Origin: Nitrosomonas sp. Nm51
GTDB lineage: Bacteria; Pseudomonadota; Gammaproteobacteria; Burkholderiales; Nitrosomonadaceae
Reading direction: 5' to 3'
Length of the DNA: 64,000 nt
NCBI RefSeq assembly: GCF_900111165.1
Contig: NZ_FOGH01000007.1
Coordinates: 31,414 to 95,413, forward strand
This document shows, in pieces, positions 53,845 through 63,171 of the stretch. A program made the position numbers and the translations under genes. The notes below the pieces were generated by a model. It was given only the letters and a program-made list of their open reading frames with translations, made no database searches and was not told the origin of the DNA. How positions within the stretch are numbered: the first letter of the stretch is position 1; every line of letters begins with the position of its first letter.

Positions 53845-55658
53845 TGAACCCTGTTGAATTTATGAGCGAATTTCATTTCTTACGTCCGTTATGGTTTCTG
53901 GCGCTAATACCAGCCATATGGCTGCTGGTATTGCTCTGGCGCAAACAATCGGCGGGTGACGCCTGGCGCGCGGTGTTCGACCAACAGCTGTTGTCTGGTT
54001 TGTGGCTGGAAAAACCCGGCCGGTCAGCGCGTTTGCCATTGCTGATGCTTACAGTGGGCTGGATGCTGGCCGTTTGCGCGCTTGCCGGCCCGGTATGGGA
54101 ACGTCAGCCTGAGCCTGTCTGGCATGCACAACAATCGCGGATGGTGATTCTCGATTTGTCACCATCAATGAATGCCCGCGATCTGGCGCCCTCGCGTCTT
54201 GAGCGCGCACGTTTCAAAATCATGGATATCCTTGATCGCTCCAGGGAAGGGCGCACCGGAATGGTCGTATTCGCAGGCGAGCCGCATATCGTCACGCCGT
54301 TAACCGAAGATACCGGAACCATTCAGAATCTGGTTACGGCATTGCATACGGATATCATGCCTGTGAGCGGTGATTATGCAGCGCCTGCATTGCGGATGGC
54401 GATGGAGTTGCTGGATCTTAAAGGCATTCGCACGGGCGAATTGCTGTTGATTACCGACGGTTTTGAAGATCCGGCTGCCGCCTTGACACAGGCAAGGGAA
54501 ATACGTGCGCACGGACACACGCTGTCCGTGCTGGGTATCGGCACCGAACTGGGCGGCGCGATCATGCGTGACGGCATTACCGAAGTAATTCGCTTTGATC
54601 CGGCGCCGCTTCAGGAGCTGGCGCGCGCCGGTGGCGGTGCCTTCAGCAGGTTGACGACCGATGACGGGGATTTGAACCGTCTGCTGCCGGAAGTCTCCGC
54701 CTCCGGCGGTTTTGAACAGATATCAGGCAGCGCTGGCGGTATCGAGCGCTGGGTAGAACAGGGCGTCTGGCTGTTGCCTGTGATTGTATTGCTGGCCGCT
54801 GTAGCTTTTCGGCGCGGCTGGTTGCTGGGATGCGCCGTATTTTTCATAACGCCGCCGCCTGTCCATGCTTTCGGCTGGCAGGATTTATGGTTGCGCGCCG
54901 ATCAGCAAGCATACAGGTATTTGCAACAGGACGATCCGCAAACTGCCGCGCAGCAGTTTCGCAATCCGGACTGGCGCGGCATGGCGCTGTATGAGGCAGG
55001 GGACTATGAAGCTGCGGCGCAGGCGTTTGCCGAGTCGAATGATCCTGCCGCGCGCTATAACCGGGGCAATGCGTTAGCGCGTGCGGGCGAGATTGAGCAG
55101 GCGATAGAAGCCTATCGCGCAGTATTGCAGGAAAATCCCGCGCATGATGATGCCAGAGCCAATCTCGAACTGCTGGAAGACCTGTTGCAGGACCAGCAAC
55201 AAGACGGTGAATCGCAGCAGCAACATGATGAAGAAAATCAGCACGGGAATGGTGAAGATGAGCAGAAAGATAATGCGGAACGCAATGAGGAGAATGGTTC
55301 GAAGGGCGATTCGGAACAAAGCGACATGATGCAGACAGAAGACGAAGCGCAAAACGGCAAAAACGGCACTAATGGTGATAATGACGATCAACGTGCTGAT
55401 GACGAGCAGTACGGATCGCAATTAAGCGATGCACCGCAACCGGATCACGACGATCAGCATCCGGATGCGCAACAGGATGAACAACAGGACGCGCAGCTGA
55501 ATGCGTCAACTCCTGATGATGCTTCCGACGCGCATGACATGCTGCCAAGCGAGGAGGACCTGGCGCTGGAACAGTGGTTGCGGCAGATTCCCGAAGATCC
55601 GTCCGGTCTGTTGCGCCGTAAATTCATGTTGGAACATCATCAGCGAAAACAAAGATGA
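53844..55658 (+). CDS. BatB/BatC fusion: vWA domain plus TPR and acidic tail
   Basis: A ~604-residue protein. The start is taken at the ATG at 53844, overlapping the previous stop by one base; an ATG at 53862 is also possible. The N-terminal half is BatB-like: two membrane segments, a vWA domain (residues about 85-290) with DLSPSM and LLITDGFED, and a third membrane segment near residue 315. The second half is BatC-like: TPR repeats (ALYEAGDYEAAAQAFAES, NRGNALARAGEIEQAIEAY) and then a ~130-residue tail very rich in Gln, Asp, Glu and Asn, ending EDPSGLLRRKF, a motif common in these proteins. The tail is probably disordered. Confidence 0.9.
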   Translation: MNPVEFMSEFHFLRPLWFLALIPAIWLLVLLWRKQSAGDAWRAVFDQQLLSGLWLEKPGRSARLPLLMLTVGWMLAVCALAGPVWERQPEPVWHAQQSRMVILDLSPSMNARDLAPSRLERARFKIMDILDRSREGRTGMVVFAGEPHIVTPLTEDTGTIQNLVTALHTDIMPVSGDYAAPALRMAMELLDLKGIRTGELLLITDGFEDPAAALTQAREIRAHGHTLSVLGIGTELGGAIMRDGITEVIRFDPAPLQELARAGGGAFSRLTTDDGDLNRLLPEVSASGGFEQISGSAGGIERWVEQGVWLLPVIVLLAAVAFRRGWLLGCAVFFITPPPVHAFGWQDLWLRADQQAYRYLQQDDPQTAAQQFRNPDWRGMALYEAGDYEAAAQAFAESNDPAARYNRGNALARAGEIEQAIEAYRAVLQENPAHDDARANLELLEDLLQDQQQDGESQQQHDEENQHGNGEDEQKDNAERNEENGSKGDSEQSDMMQTEDEAQNGKNGTNGDNDDQRADDEQYGSQLSDAPQPDHDDQHPDAQQDEQQDAQLNASTPDDASDAHDMLPSEEDLALEQWLRQIPEDPSGLLRRKFMLEHHQRKQR

Positions 55659-57415
55659 GTCATAAACGCTATTGTATTTTCTCCGTCATGTTTTTGTTCT
55701 GCCTGTTGCTGACGCCTGCGCAGGTTGTTGCGGCGCTGACCGCGCAACTGGACCGCGAACGCATTACCGAAGGCGAGACCGTGCGGCTGACCATCGAAGC
55801 AGACGGTCAGACATCTGCGATGCCCGATACACGTGCGCTGGAGCAGGATTTTGAAATCGCCGGCACCATGAGCGGCAGCCGTGTTCATATTATTAACGGC
55901 GAACTGGATACCCGCACCACATGGACAATTTCGCTGATACCCCGGCGCAGCGGCAATTTGACTGTTCCGCCGTTGCGCATTAACGATGCATACACGCCTG
56001 AACTGACGCTGCAGGTGGCAGAAGCGTATGCCGATACGGAGCCCGATACAGCCGCGCCGGTTTTTCTGGAAACGGAAGTCGATAAAACCGACCCTTACGT
56101 ACAGGGGATGGTGCGCTATACCCAACGGGTGTTTCTTGCCGTCAATCTGGTGCAGGGCAGTTTGAGCGAGCCGGAACATGAAAATATGCTGACGCGCAAG
56201 CTCGGTGAAGACCGTGAATATGTAACCCGACGTCATGACAGGGATTACACGGTGATCGAGCGTGAATTTGTGCTTTTTCCGCAGACCAGTGGCAGTCTGG
56301 TGATACCTGCACCGGTTCTGAATGCGCAGATACCGGAAATTTCCAGACGGCAGGACCCTTTTTTTGACCGTTTTTTTTCCAACACCCGTCCGGTCCGGTT
56401 GCGCGGTGACGCGATCACATTGAATGTGCGCCCGCGTCCTGGCCAGGGCCAGTCGTCTTACTGGCTGCCGGCCGAATCCGTCGAGCTGTATGAAACCTGG
56501 CAGCCTGAAGATGCCACAATCGATCTCGGTGAACCGGTTACGCGCAGCATTACCATTAAAGCGCTGGGTGTCCCCGGAGAACAATTGCCCGAGCTGAAAC
56601 TTCCGGACCCGGCTGGTTTTAAACTTTATCCCGACCGCGGGCAAGCGAGCACGCACAATCTGCCGCATACGGTGCAGGGCGAAAAAACACTGCGTCTGGC
56701 GTACATGCCCATACAACCCGGCAAGCATACGTTGCCCGAATTTACCTTGCAGTGGTGGAATACCACCACCGACAGTGCGCAAACGGTCACGCTGCCGGCG
56801 CGCACCATTGAAGTATTGCCGGCTGGACCACAGCAGCAGTCTGCTGCAGGTTTGCCGGATACCGGCAATACGGCCGATCATTCAAAACGGCAAACCATAG
56901 ATCAGACAACCGGCAGCCAATTGTTTACGGCTGACCGCTCGAGCCGTGTCGCCAGCGGCGCCGGTTGGTTCTGGGCGGCGTTGTTGTTTGCAGCGCTATG
57001 GTTGATCACACTCGGCCTGTTCTGGCGAATGCGCCGTATGCAGCGTATGCCGCTTCAACCGGATGGCGCGGAAAAACCGCCTTTTGAAGAATCCGAAAAT
57101 GCGAGACAGTCCAGAAAACGGTTTCTCGCCGCCTGCCAGGACAACAATCCGCAGCAGGCGCGTCATTACCTGCTCAAATGGGCCGCATGCCACTGGCCCG
57201 ACTCTCCTCTCAGAGGACTTGACGAGCTTGCATCGCGTCTGAACGATCCGGCCATCGATGCAGTGTTAACGCAACTGGACCGGGTTTTGTATCAGGATAA
57301 TCAGGAAAACTGGGACGGGCGGGAACTGGCGAAGCTGGTTTCGGAATTGTCAAAAACTGGTCATGCGTCAGAGAATAATAGTAGCAGCAGTGCTTTGCCT
57401 GGGCTGTATTCCTGA
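55655..57415 (+). CDS. BatD-like protein
   Basis: A 586-residue protein with a signal peptide (IFSVMFLFCLLLTPAQVVA), BatD-type beta domains beginning LTAQLDRERITEGETVRLTIE, and a single C-terminal membrane segment (WFWAALLFAALWLITLGLFW) followed by a ~140-residue helical cytoplasmic tail. BatD is the periplasmic, membrane-anchored component of the Bat complex. It starts 4 bp inside the BatB/C gene. It is the last gene of the operon and the last gene of clearly chromosomal type before the accessory island. Confidence 0.9.
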   Translation: MSHKRYCIFSVMFLFCLLLTPAQVVAALTAQLDRERITEGETVRLTIEADGQTSAMPDTRALEQDFEIAGTMSGSRVHIINGELDTRTTWTISLIPRRSGNLTVPPLRINDAYTPELTLQVAEAYADTEPDTAAPVFLETEVDKTDPYVQGMVRYTQRVFLAVNLVQGSLSEPEHENMLTRKLGEDREYVTRRHDRDYTVIEREFVLFPQTSGSLVIPAPVLNAQIPEISRRQDPFFDRFFSNTRPVRLRGDAITLNVRPRPGQGQSSYWLPAESVELYETWQPEDATIDLGEPVTRSITIKALGVPGEQLPELKLPDPAGFKLYPDRGQASTHNLPHTVQGEKTLRLAYMPIQPGKHTLPEFTLQWWNTTTDSAQTVTLPARTIEVLPAGPQQQSAAGLPDTGNTADHSKRQTIDQTTGSQLFTADRSSRVASGAGWFWAALLFAALWLITLGLFWRMRRMQRMPLQPDGAEKPPFEESENARQSRKRFLAACQDNNPQQARHYLLKWAACHWPDSPLRGLDELASRLNDPAIDAVLTQLDRVLYQDNQENWDGRELAKLVSELSKTGHASENNSSSSALPGLYS

Positions 57416-57492
57416 AAAAGACTGATGTGGATCTAACACGGTTTGTTAAAATGAAGGTTAAATTGACCAAACGCTATAAAACTTAAGGAGAT

Positions 57493-57558
57493 ATGATGAG
57501 GTTTGCCATAATAGATGTCATTGTTGACGTAATAGTTTGCGTCATTTCGGATGTCTAA
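57493..57558 (+). CDS. Short hydrophobic ORF at the island boundary
   Basis: A 21-codon frame (begins MMRFAIIDV) has an excellent ribosome binding site, AAGGAG, just before it. The product is almost entirely hydrophobic with regularly spaced Asp-Val pairs. It is more likely the truncated start of a chromosomal gene cut by island insertion than a functional peptide, but a small membrane peptide cannot be excluded. Confidence 0.3.
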   Translation: MMRFAIIDVIVDVIVCVISDV

Positions 57559-57575
57559 TTCTAGTTAGCAGTCAA

Positions 57576-58349
57576 ATGAACATTCTTACCTTCATCCAAA
57601 GCGAATATGTCTCTCTGATCGCGGGCGGCCTGGGCGGTGTCACCACAGCTTGGATCACTCAGAAAGTCCTGAACAAGCGTGGCGTTTTCACCTATTTCGT
57701 GAACCACAACCGAATGGGCCTTACGGTTGAGGATCCGACTTTCGGAAAACTTACAGCGCTCTGGAACGGCACAGAAATTCCCAATCTGTACTTGTCAAAT
57801 ATTGATCTGATCAACGAGAGCTTGATCGACTATGAAAACGTTGTTGTAAAGGCCTATACAAGCGACACGAAGCTGTTGTCGGAGCAGACGCAGATTGTTG
57901 ATAGCCCTTATTCACTTGAATGGACTGACAAGTATCGGCAGCAGCTGTACGTAGCAGACGGCGCACAGCCAGCGGAAAATCAGTGGGCCCTATACAACGG
58001 CCAGCGCGAGTATCTAGTCCCTGTCATGAACCGAGGGTAGACGGTACGAATCTCATTTTTAAACTCTGCTCATGGAGCTGATGCGCCATCCATCTGGCTT
58101 TCGATTCTCAGAAAAGGTGTGAAGCTAAAATTTCAAGTTCCTCGGCCGCTCGTCGCTGGTGTGCCAAGGCACAAAGCTGCTATAGCTGGAGTTCTCGTTG
58201 GGTTAGTGCTTCTGACAGCTCTGATGATTGGATTCCCAAATCCATGGTTGGTTGGCCTTGTTGGGTTTTCGTATGGCCTTGTGGCACAGATTCCAGGTGC
58301 TTACGCCATCAAATCATGGCGGAAAATCTACGGTGCGATTGGAGAGTGA
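57576..58349 (+). pseudogene. Membrane protein gene interrupted by an in-frame amber codon
   Basis: Two open stretches, 57576-58037 and 58041-58349, lie in the same frame and are separated only by TAG at 58038-58040. Reading through gives one coherent protein of ~257 residues: an N-terminal hydrophobic segment (SLIAGGLGGVTTAWI), a beta-rich soluble domain that continues smoothly across the stop (VPVMNRG, stop, TVRISFLNS), and two C-terminal membrane segments (AAIAGVLVGLVLLTALMIG and LVGLVGFSYGLVAQIPGAYA). A single CAG-to-TAG change would explain it. No frameshifts are seen, so the lesion is recent or is suppressed. I do not recognise the family. Confidence 0.7.
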
Positions 58350-58360
58350 GTTGACTGTCT

Positions 58361-58682
58361 TTGGGTGTTGATAAAAGCCAGCAAGAAAAGATCGTTGATG
58401 AGTTTAATGATGGCACTTCCGAACTTAAGTTCATCATCGTGACCGCAAAACTGCTTACAGGTTTTGATGCGCCTATTTTGCAAACTATGTATTTGGACAA
58501 ATCCATAAAAGATCACACCTTGCTGCAAGCGATTTGCCGTGCGGTTTCCAGGATGGCAGAACACAACCGGAGGCGAGCGCGAGGTGCAGAAATCTCTGCG
58601 CAAAACATTATTGAAATACAAACTGCATACGGATCAGGCGCTGTTTGATCAGGCATATGCTTATATTCGGGAATATTATTGA
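58361..58682 (+). pseudogene. Remnant of type I restriction enzyme HsdR
   Basis: The first part matches the helicase C-terminal region of HsdR subunits (VTAKLLTGFDAPILQTMYLDK and HTLLQAICR). About 25 codons later, in another frame, the very end of HsdR appears (EVQKSLRKTLLKYKL and FDQAYAYIREYY, stop at 58680-58682). Everything between and before is missing. It is a deletion-scarred fragment with no start codon and cannot be functional. It shows that a restriction system once stood here. Confidence 0.8.
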
Positions 58683-58728
58683 TGCCTACTGGTTAAAACA
58701 AATAACACGGACAGGTTAACTATTAAGC

Positions 58729-59544
58729 ATGCCATGGACCAATGATCATCTTGCTTGGCTTCGCAACACTGGTCAAGTAATCGCTATATCAACGGGTGAG
58801 AATGTTCCTGTTTATGAGTTTGCTTATGATGTCGCCAGTGAAGAGGTTATGTCTCACTGGGCAAGGCATTTCAGAAATCATTATTGCGCTGATGCTGAAA
58901 TAGAAATACTCAAGCCTGAAGGGATGACAAAAACAGATTATTTGCTAAATCTAAAGTTCCCGCATAAAACTAAAAGCCCAGGACCAAGTATCCGTGCAGG
59001 AGATTTTGCTGAAATATTGGTAGCTGATTATTTAACGTTTCTTCACGATTACTATGTTCCAAGAACTCGCTACGACCGGAAAATAATTGGCAACGAGTCG
59101 TCCAAGGGGTCAGATGTTTTGGGCTTTAAGCAGAATAACCCAAACCCTTCTAGTCAAGACGAATTAATAATTTATGAGGTTAAGGCTCGTCTTTCTGAGA
59201 ACAATACTAGTAATACTTTGCAAACCGCAATTGATGACAGTTCAAAGGATGAAGCTAGACTTGCAGAATCATTAAACGGAGCAAAGCAAAGGCTATACGA
59301 TCAGAAAGATTTTACTGGAATGGGTATTATTTCAAGATTCCAACAAAATGTTGACCACCCATATAAAACAAAATTTGGAGCGGCAGCGGTTCTAACTGAT
59401 AGCTCATGTTGCTTGGAAACTTTAGCTGAAGCTTCTAGCCAGGAACATTCATGTAGAGCACAGTTAGAAATGATTGTGATAAGAGGCCCAGTACTGATGT
59501 CTTTAGTACACAGCCTATACCAGAGGGCTGCAAATGAAGCTTGA
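58729..59544 (+). CDS. hamA: Hachiman defence protein HamA (DUF1837 nuclease)
   Basis: A 271-residue protein of the DUF1837 type. A PD-(D/E)xK-like nuclease centre is visible: E95 in AGDFAEILVADYL, D129 in KGSDVLGFK and E150-V-K152 in IIYEVKARLS. This is the architecture of HamA, the effector nuclease of Hachiman anti-phage defence, which is held inactive by the helicase HamB and released when DNA damage is sensed. The start codon has no strong ribosome binding site. The gene overlaps the helicase gene by 11 bp. Base composition is clearly lower in GC than the Bat operon, in line with transfer. The assignment rests on motif reading and gene pairing, not on a database search. Confidence 0.8.
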   Translation: MPWTNDHLAWLRNTGQVIAISTGENVPVYEFAYDVASEEVMSHWARHFRNHYCADAEIEILKPEGMTKTDYLLNLKFPHKTKSPGPSIRAGDFAEILVADYLTFLHDYYVPRTRYDRKIIGNESSKGSDVLGFKQNNPNPSSQDELIIYEVKARLSENNTSNTLQTAIDDSSKDEARLAESLNGAKQRLYDQKDFTGMGIISRFQQNVDHPYKTKFGAAAVLTDSSCCLETLAEASSQEHSCRAQLEMIVIRGPVLMSLVHSLYQRAANEA

Positions 59545-62500
59545 AGCGTCCTCAAAGAAAGTGCTGGCAATTGCAAAATCGAAGGCAAAGATGTATGAAT
59601 TTGCTATTGATGAAGCATCTCATATAGCGCTACCTGTCGACCCGCGCAAGCTATTGATTACGACTATTGGCATATTGGGCGACCTGTCTGCTATCGAAGC
59701 TCGTGAAGAACAACAGGTTGAAGAAGCTGATGAACATGAAGAGTTAAAGTCTGAGCTTATATCCGTTGGGCAATACTTTGATGCTTTGATTCAGTCTCAT
59801 CTGGCTGATGAGATGACTATTTATTTAAAGGCTATAGGTTCGGCGGCCTACTATCTAGCGAATATGCCTGGCAGTTCCATCGTTCTAGCCAAAAGCTTAC
59901 CCTATAATACAGACCTACTCACTGACACTAATCTTGAGGGAATTTTGATATGGATATTAAAGTCTGACTTCGATGAAGATTGGTATCGCGTAGAAAAAAC
60001 CTATTTAACTCAAGCTATAGATGATGTCGGCTATGCCACTCGAAGGTTCTTTAGCTTAAGCGATAATGCTGGGAACTTTAAGCAGGCAATACAGGCTTTA
60101 AGGCATGAAGTTTACGAAAAAGGTTCTGATAGAGAGCTTTTATTTGTTGATATTATTTCTTCTATCTTGCTAAGAAAAATCGAAAACTCCTCAATAAATT
60201 GTTTGCCGAAATATACACAAATCACCTTAGAGCAATGGGTGAATGTAATTACTAAGCCGAATTTTGTCCAAGAGTTTTGGCCTGCACAGAGATTGTTGGG
60301 TGAGCAAGGGGTTTTATCTGGTTTATCCGCCGTTGTGCAAATGCCCACGAGCGCGGGAAAGACAAAATCGACAGAATTAATAATTCGAAGCTCGTTTTTG
60401 TCAGGGCGTTCTGACGTTGCCGTAATTGTAGCGCCATTTAGAGCCTTATGCAGGGAGATTACCGCTACATTTGAGCAAGCGTTCGGAGGTGAAGATGTAA
60501 ATATCAATGAATTGCAAGATGTTCTGGATATTTCTGATAGTGACGACGATCTCATCATGTTTTTAACCGGACAAGCCGCTCAGGATGGAATAACGACCAA
60601 GTCTATAGTCGTTACCACACCCGAGAAACTTGTTTATCTTCTGAGGCATGAACCTGCTTTAGCTGACTCAATTGGCTTGCTTATTTTTGATGAAGGGCAT
60701 CAGTTTGACACTGGAAGGAGAGGTGTCACCTATGAGCTATTAATGGCCTACCTCAAGTCCCGTGCAGGTGATGATGTTCAGAAGGTTTTGATCTCCGCTG
60801 TAATGGCTAACGCAAATTCTATTGGTGAATGGCTTAATGGAGAGGCTGGTATTGAGATTCAAGGAGCCGGGTGTTTACCAACAGTAAGAAGTACAGCCTT
60901 CGCAAGCTGGCAAACTGCAATGGGGCAACTCCAATATATTGATCAAGACCGTGAGGCAGATAGAGATTTTTTCGTTCCTAGGGTGATTGAGCAAATAAAC
61001 CTCGGAACGAGAGGTCGAGAGAGGAACGCTCGGCTGTTTCCCGCCAAAAACGATAACCCCAGCGTCGCAGCTTATTTAGGGGTCAAATTATGCCATCAAG
61101 GGCCTGTTGCTATCTTCTGCGGTGTAAAGAGTACTGTTACGTCAATATGCGAGCTTTTAGTTGATTACTACGATAGAGGGCTTACTTTACCACCACCGAG
61201 CACTTCTAGTGATCAAAGCGAATTGGACAAAATTGCGTACCTTTCCAGTTTGCATTTTGGGGATGAGTTTATCTTCACACGCTCGATTTCACTTGGAATA
61301 TTGCCGCATAGTTCCAACATTCCCAATGGTATCCGTGTTTCTGTAGAGTGGGCAATGGAATCCAATAAGTCAGTGTTGGTAGTGTGTACTTCCACTCTTG
61401 CCCAGGGCGTGAATCTTCCAATTAGGTACTTAGTTGTTTCAAGCACATTTCAAGCCGGACAAGAAATCACCACACGTGACTTCCACAATCTAATTGGTCG
61501 TGCAGGCAGGGCTGGATACCATACCGAAGGGAGTGTCATTTTTGCAGATACAGATGTTTTTGATAAGCGCAATAATTTTCGTGAAAGTTGGCGATGGCAA
61601 AGAGCGATGCACTTGCTCGATTTTACTAATGCGGAGGACTGCGCTAGTAGCCTACTGGACTTGATCTCGCCTTTTGATTTTGGAGAACTTAATGTTGATG
61701 TTATCCAGTTCATCACAGACCCAAGCGGCTATAGACAAAGCTGTATAGACGCAGGGAATCAAAACGCTATTGATATCAGTTCGCTACTGGATCAGATGGA
61801 TTATAAAGAAGCTTTAATCGAAGCAATAGAAAGCTATTTTTTGTCCTATTTGAAAGACAATCCAGGTGTGCCTCAAACGTTCTTTGATGAGTTGGCCCAA
61901 GGAACATTGGCTTACTTTTTGTCAGACGACGATCAGAAACAACAGCTACGGGCGGCATTTTCACTTATCGCGAGTAGAGTTCTTTCTGTGCCCGAAGAAA
62001 AAAGACCATTCTTTGGAAAATCGTTGCTGGGGTTGAAAAACCTATTCTTTATCGAAAATTGGCTTGATGAAAATTGGGACGAAATAGCACACGCTCAAAG
62101 CTCGGATGAACTTCTTGTGATTTGCTGGCCATTGCTATCTCAGCTCAACAACAACAAGATGTTTCTCAAAATAAAGCCTGAAAACGTTATATTAAAGTTC
62201 GCAAAATTATGGATTTCAGGAAGTAGCTACGCTGATCTGCTTGGTCACTTGGATCAATCAGGTGCTTATTATCAAGCAGGGTCGCAGCAAAGAACTATTA
62301 AAACGGACCATGTAGTAGACTTGGCTGACGGTGCGCTTTCTTTTGATTCCATGTTATATGTCGGAGCGATAGCTGATGTGGCCGAGGGTAAAGGATTGGG
62401 CGATGATGTATTGGAGCTTCTTAGGAGTTTGCAAACACGCCTAAAAATTGGGCTGTCAAATAACCTTGAAATGTGGCTCTACTCTCGCGGCTACGTGGAT

Positions 62501-62671
62501 AGAGAGGTCTGTAAAAAGCTTGCTCTTGCCCTTCATGGCGAGGGTGTTGATTTTGATGCTTTCGACTTTGGTATCTTAGACATGCATAAGCAGTTGGTGA
62601 GTTCGTGTTTAGCCGATTTTCCGACTTATTTTAGTAGAAACAGACAAGACCAGGAAGAAGGTGCAGGCTAA
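59534..62671 (+). CDS. hamB: Hachiman defence helicase HamB (superfamily 2)
   Basis: A 1045-residue helicase. Motif I is PTSAGKTK (residues 271-278), motif II is D386-E-G-H, and motif VI is IGRAGRAGY (from residue 654), with STLAQGVNLP as a motif V region; this is a Ski2/RecQ-like superfamily 2 core. A ~260-residue N-terminal region precedes the core and a long helical C-terminal part follows. In Hachiman the helicase binds HamA and DNA and couples ATP hydrolysis to release of the nuclease. AGAGGG lies six bases before the start. All helicase motifs are intact and there are no internal stops, so the pair looks functional despite decay on both sides. Confidence 0.8.
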   Translation: MKLEASSKKVLAIAKSKAKMYEFAIDEASHIALPVDPRKLLITTIGILGDLSAIEAREEQQVEEADEHEELKSELISVGQYFDALIQSHLADEMTIYLKAIGSAAYYLANMPGSSIVLAKSLPYNTDLLTDTNLEGILIWILKSDFDEDWYRVEKTYLTQAIDDVGYATRRFFSLSDNAGNFKQAIQALRHEVYEKGSDRELLFVDIISSILLRKIENSSINCLPKYTQITLEQWVNVITKPNFVQEFWPAQRLLGEQGVLSGLSAVVQMPTSAGKTKSTELIIRSSFLSGRSDVAVIVAPFRALCREITATFEQAFGGEDVNINELQDVLDISDSDDDLIMFLTGQAAQDGITTKSIVVTTPEKLVYLLRHEPALADSIGLLIFDEGHQFDTGRRGVTYELLMAYLKSRAGDDVQKVLISAVMANANSIGEWLNGEAGIEIQGAGCLPTVRSTAFASWQTAMGQLQYIDQDREADRDFFVPRVIEQINLGTRGRERNARLFPAKNDNPSVAAYLGVKLCHQGPVAIFCGVKSTVTSICELLVDYYDRGLTLPPPSTSSDQSELDKIAYLSSLHFGDEFIFTRSISLGILPHSSNIPNGIRVSVEWAMESNKSVLVVCTSTLAQGVNLPIRYLVVSSTFQAGQEITTRDFHNLIGRAGRAGYHTEGSVIFADTDVFDKRNNFRESWRWQRAMHLLDFTNAEDCASSLLDLISPFDFGELNVDVIQFITDPSGYRQSCIDAGNQNAIDISSLLDQMDYKEALIEAIESYFLSYLKDNPGVPQTFFDELAQGTLAYFLSDDDQKQQLRAAFSLIASRVLSVPEEKRPFFGKSLLGLKNLFFIENWLDENWDEIAHAQSSDELLVICWPLLSQLNNNKMFLKIKPENVILKFAKLWISGSSYADLLGHLDQSGAYYQAGSQQRTIKTDHVVDLADGALSFDSMLYVGAIADVAEGKGLGDDVLELLRSLQTRLKIGLSNNLEMWLYSRGYVDREVCKKLALALHGEGVDFDAFDFGILDMHKQLVSSCLADFPTYFSRNRQDQEEGAG

Positions 62672-62691
62672 ACGCTCATTCATTAGCTGTA

Positions 62692-62820
62692 TTAGCCCAG
62701 ATTATTTTTATCGCGTCCGTCGGGGTTAGACACTGGTGTTTTCACGCCATTTATATTTCGAACATGGTAGTTCTGATAGTTACCATGTTCAATTTCTTTA
62801 ACAAACTTAGTACGCGTCAT
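62692..62820 (-). CDS. Small ORF of 42 codons
   Basis: The frame starts at an ATG (62820) with GGAAA shortly upstream and encodes MTRTKFVKEI..., ending in the phrase VKTPVSNPDGRDKNNLG. An inverted repeat (GAACATGGTA / TACCATGTTC, 62760-62790) is inside it. The product is hydrophilic and not recognised. It may be a passenger of the adjacent insertion remnants or a fragment. Confidence 0.3.
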   Translation of the reverse strand: MTRTKFVKEIEHGNYQNYHVRNINGVKTPVSNPDGRDKNNLG

Positions 62821-62861
62821 ATCGTTTCCGTTGTAATTGTGTAAGCGTCCGGCACGACCAT

Positions 62862-63081
62862 CTATAATTTTTCTTGTTTTAATGCTTCGATAAATTCCGG
62901 CGTTAACGGTAACAACTCATCAATACGGCTATTAGGCCAGGTTGGAAGTTTTGTGAGGATATCTTTGAGCCACGCGGCCGGGTCAAGACCGTTGAGTTGT
63001 GCGGTGCCGAGCAGGGTTTGAATGGCGGCAGCACGTTGACCGGCACGCTCAGATCCGACAAAGAGCCAGATGATATGACCT
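62862..63081 (-). pseudogene. IS66 transposase C-terminal fragment
   Basis: Read on the minus strand, the last ~70 codons of an IS66-type TnpC are visible: LFVGSERAGQRAAAIQTLL, TAQLNGLDPAAWLKDIL and SRIDELLPL, then a stop at 62862-62864. The frame is broken upstream by stop codons at about 63085. The remainder of the element is missing. Confidence 0.8.
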
Positions 63082-63128
63082 ATATACTAGTTGCGGCAAG
63101 ATCGCACTATTTCTGTGGAGGTTACATC

Positions 63129-63171
63129 ATGACTACTGCATTATTTCATAACGCTTATATTGGGCTAGATG
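63129..63171 (+). pseudogene. N-terminal fragment of an IS110-like transposase
   Basis: After a GTGGAGG ribosome binding site, the start MTTALFHNAYIGLDV matches the opening IGLDV motif of IS110-family transposases. The match ends exactly where the IS21-type left end begins, so the element was cut by that insertion. Confidence 0.45.

Noticed and set aside
55640..56881. 413-codon open frame on the minus strand
   Set aside because: It lies entirely opposite batD, has low-complexity Arg/His-rich content and no family features; batD is clearly the real gene.
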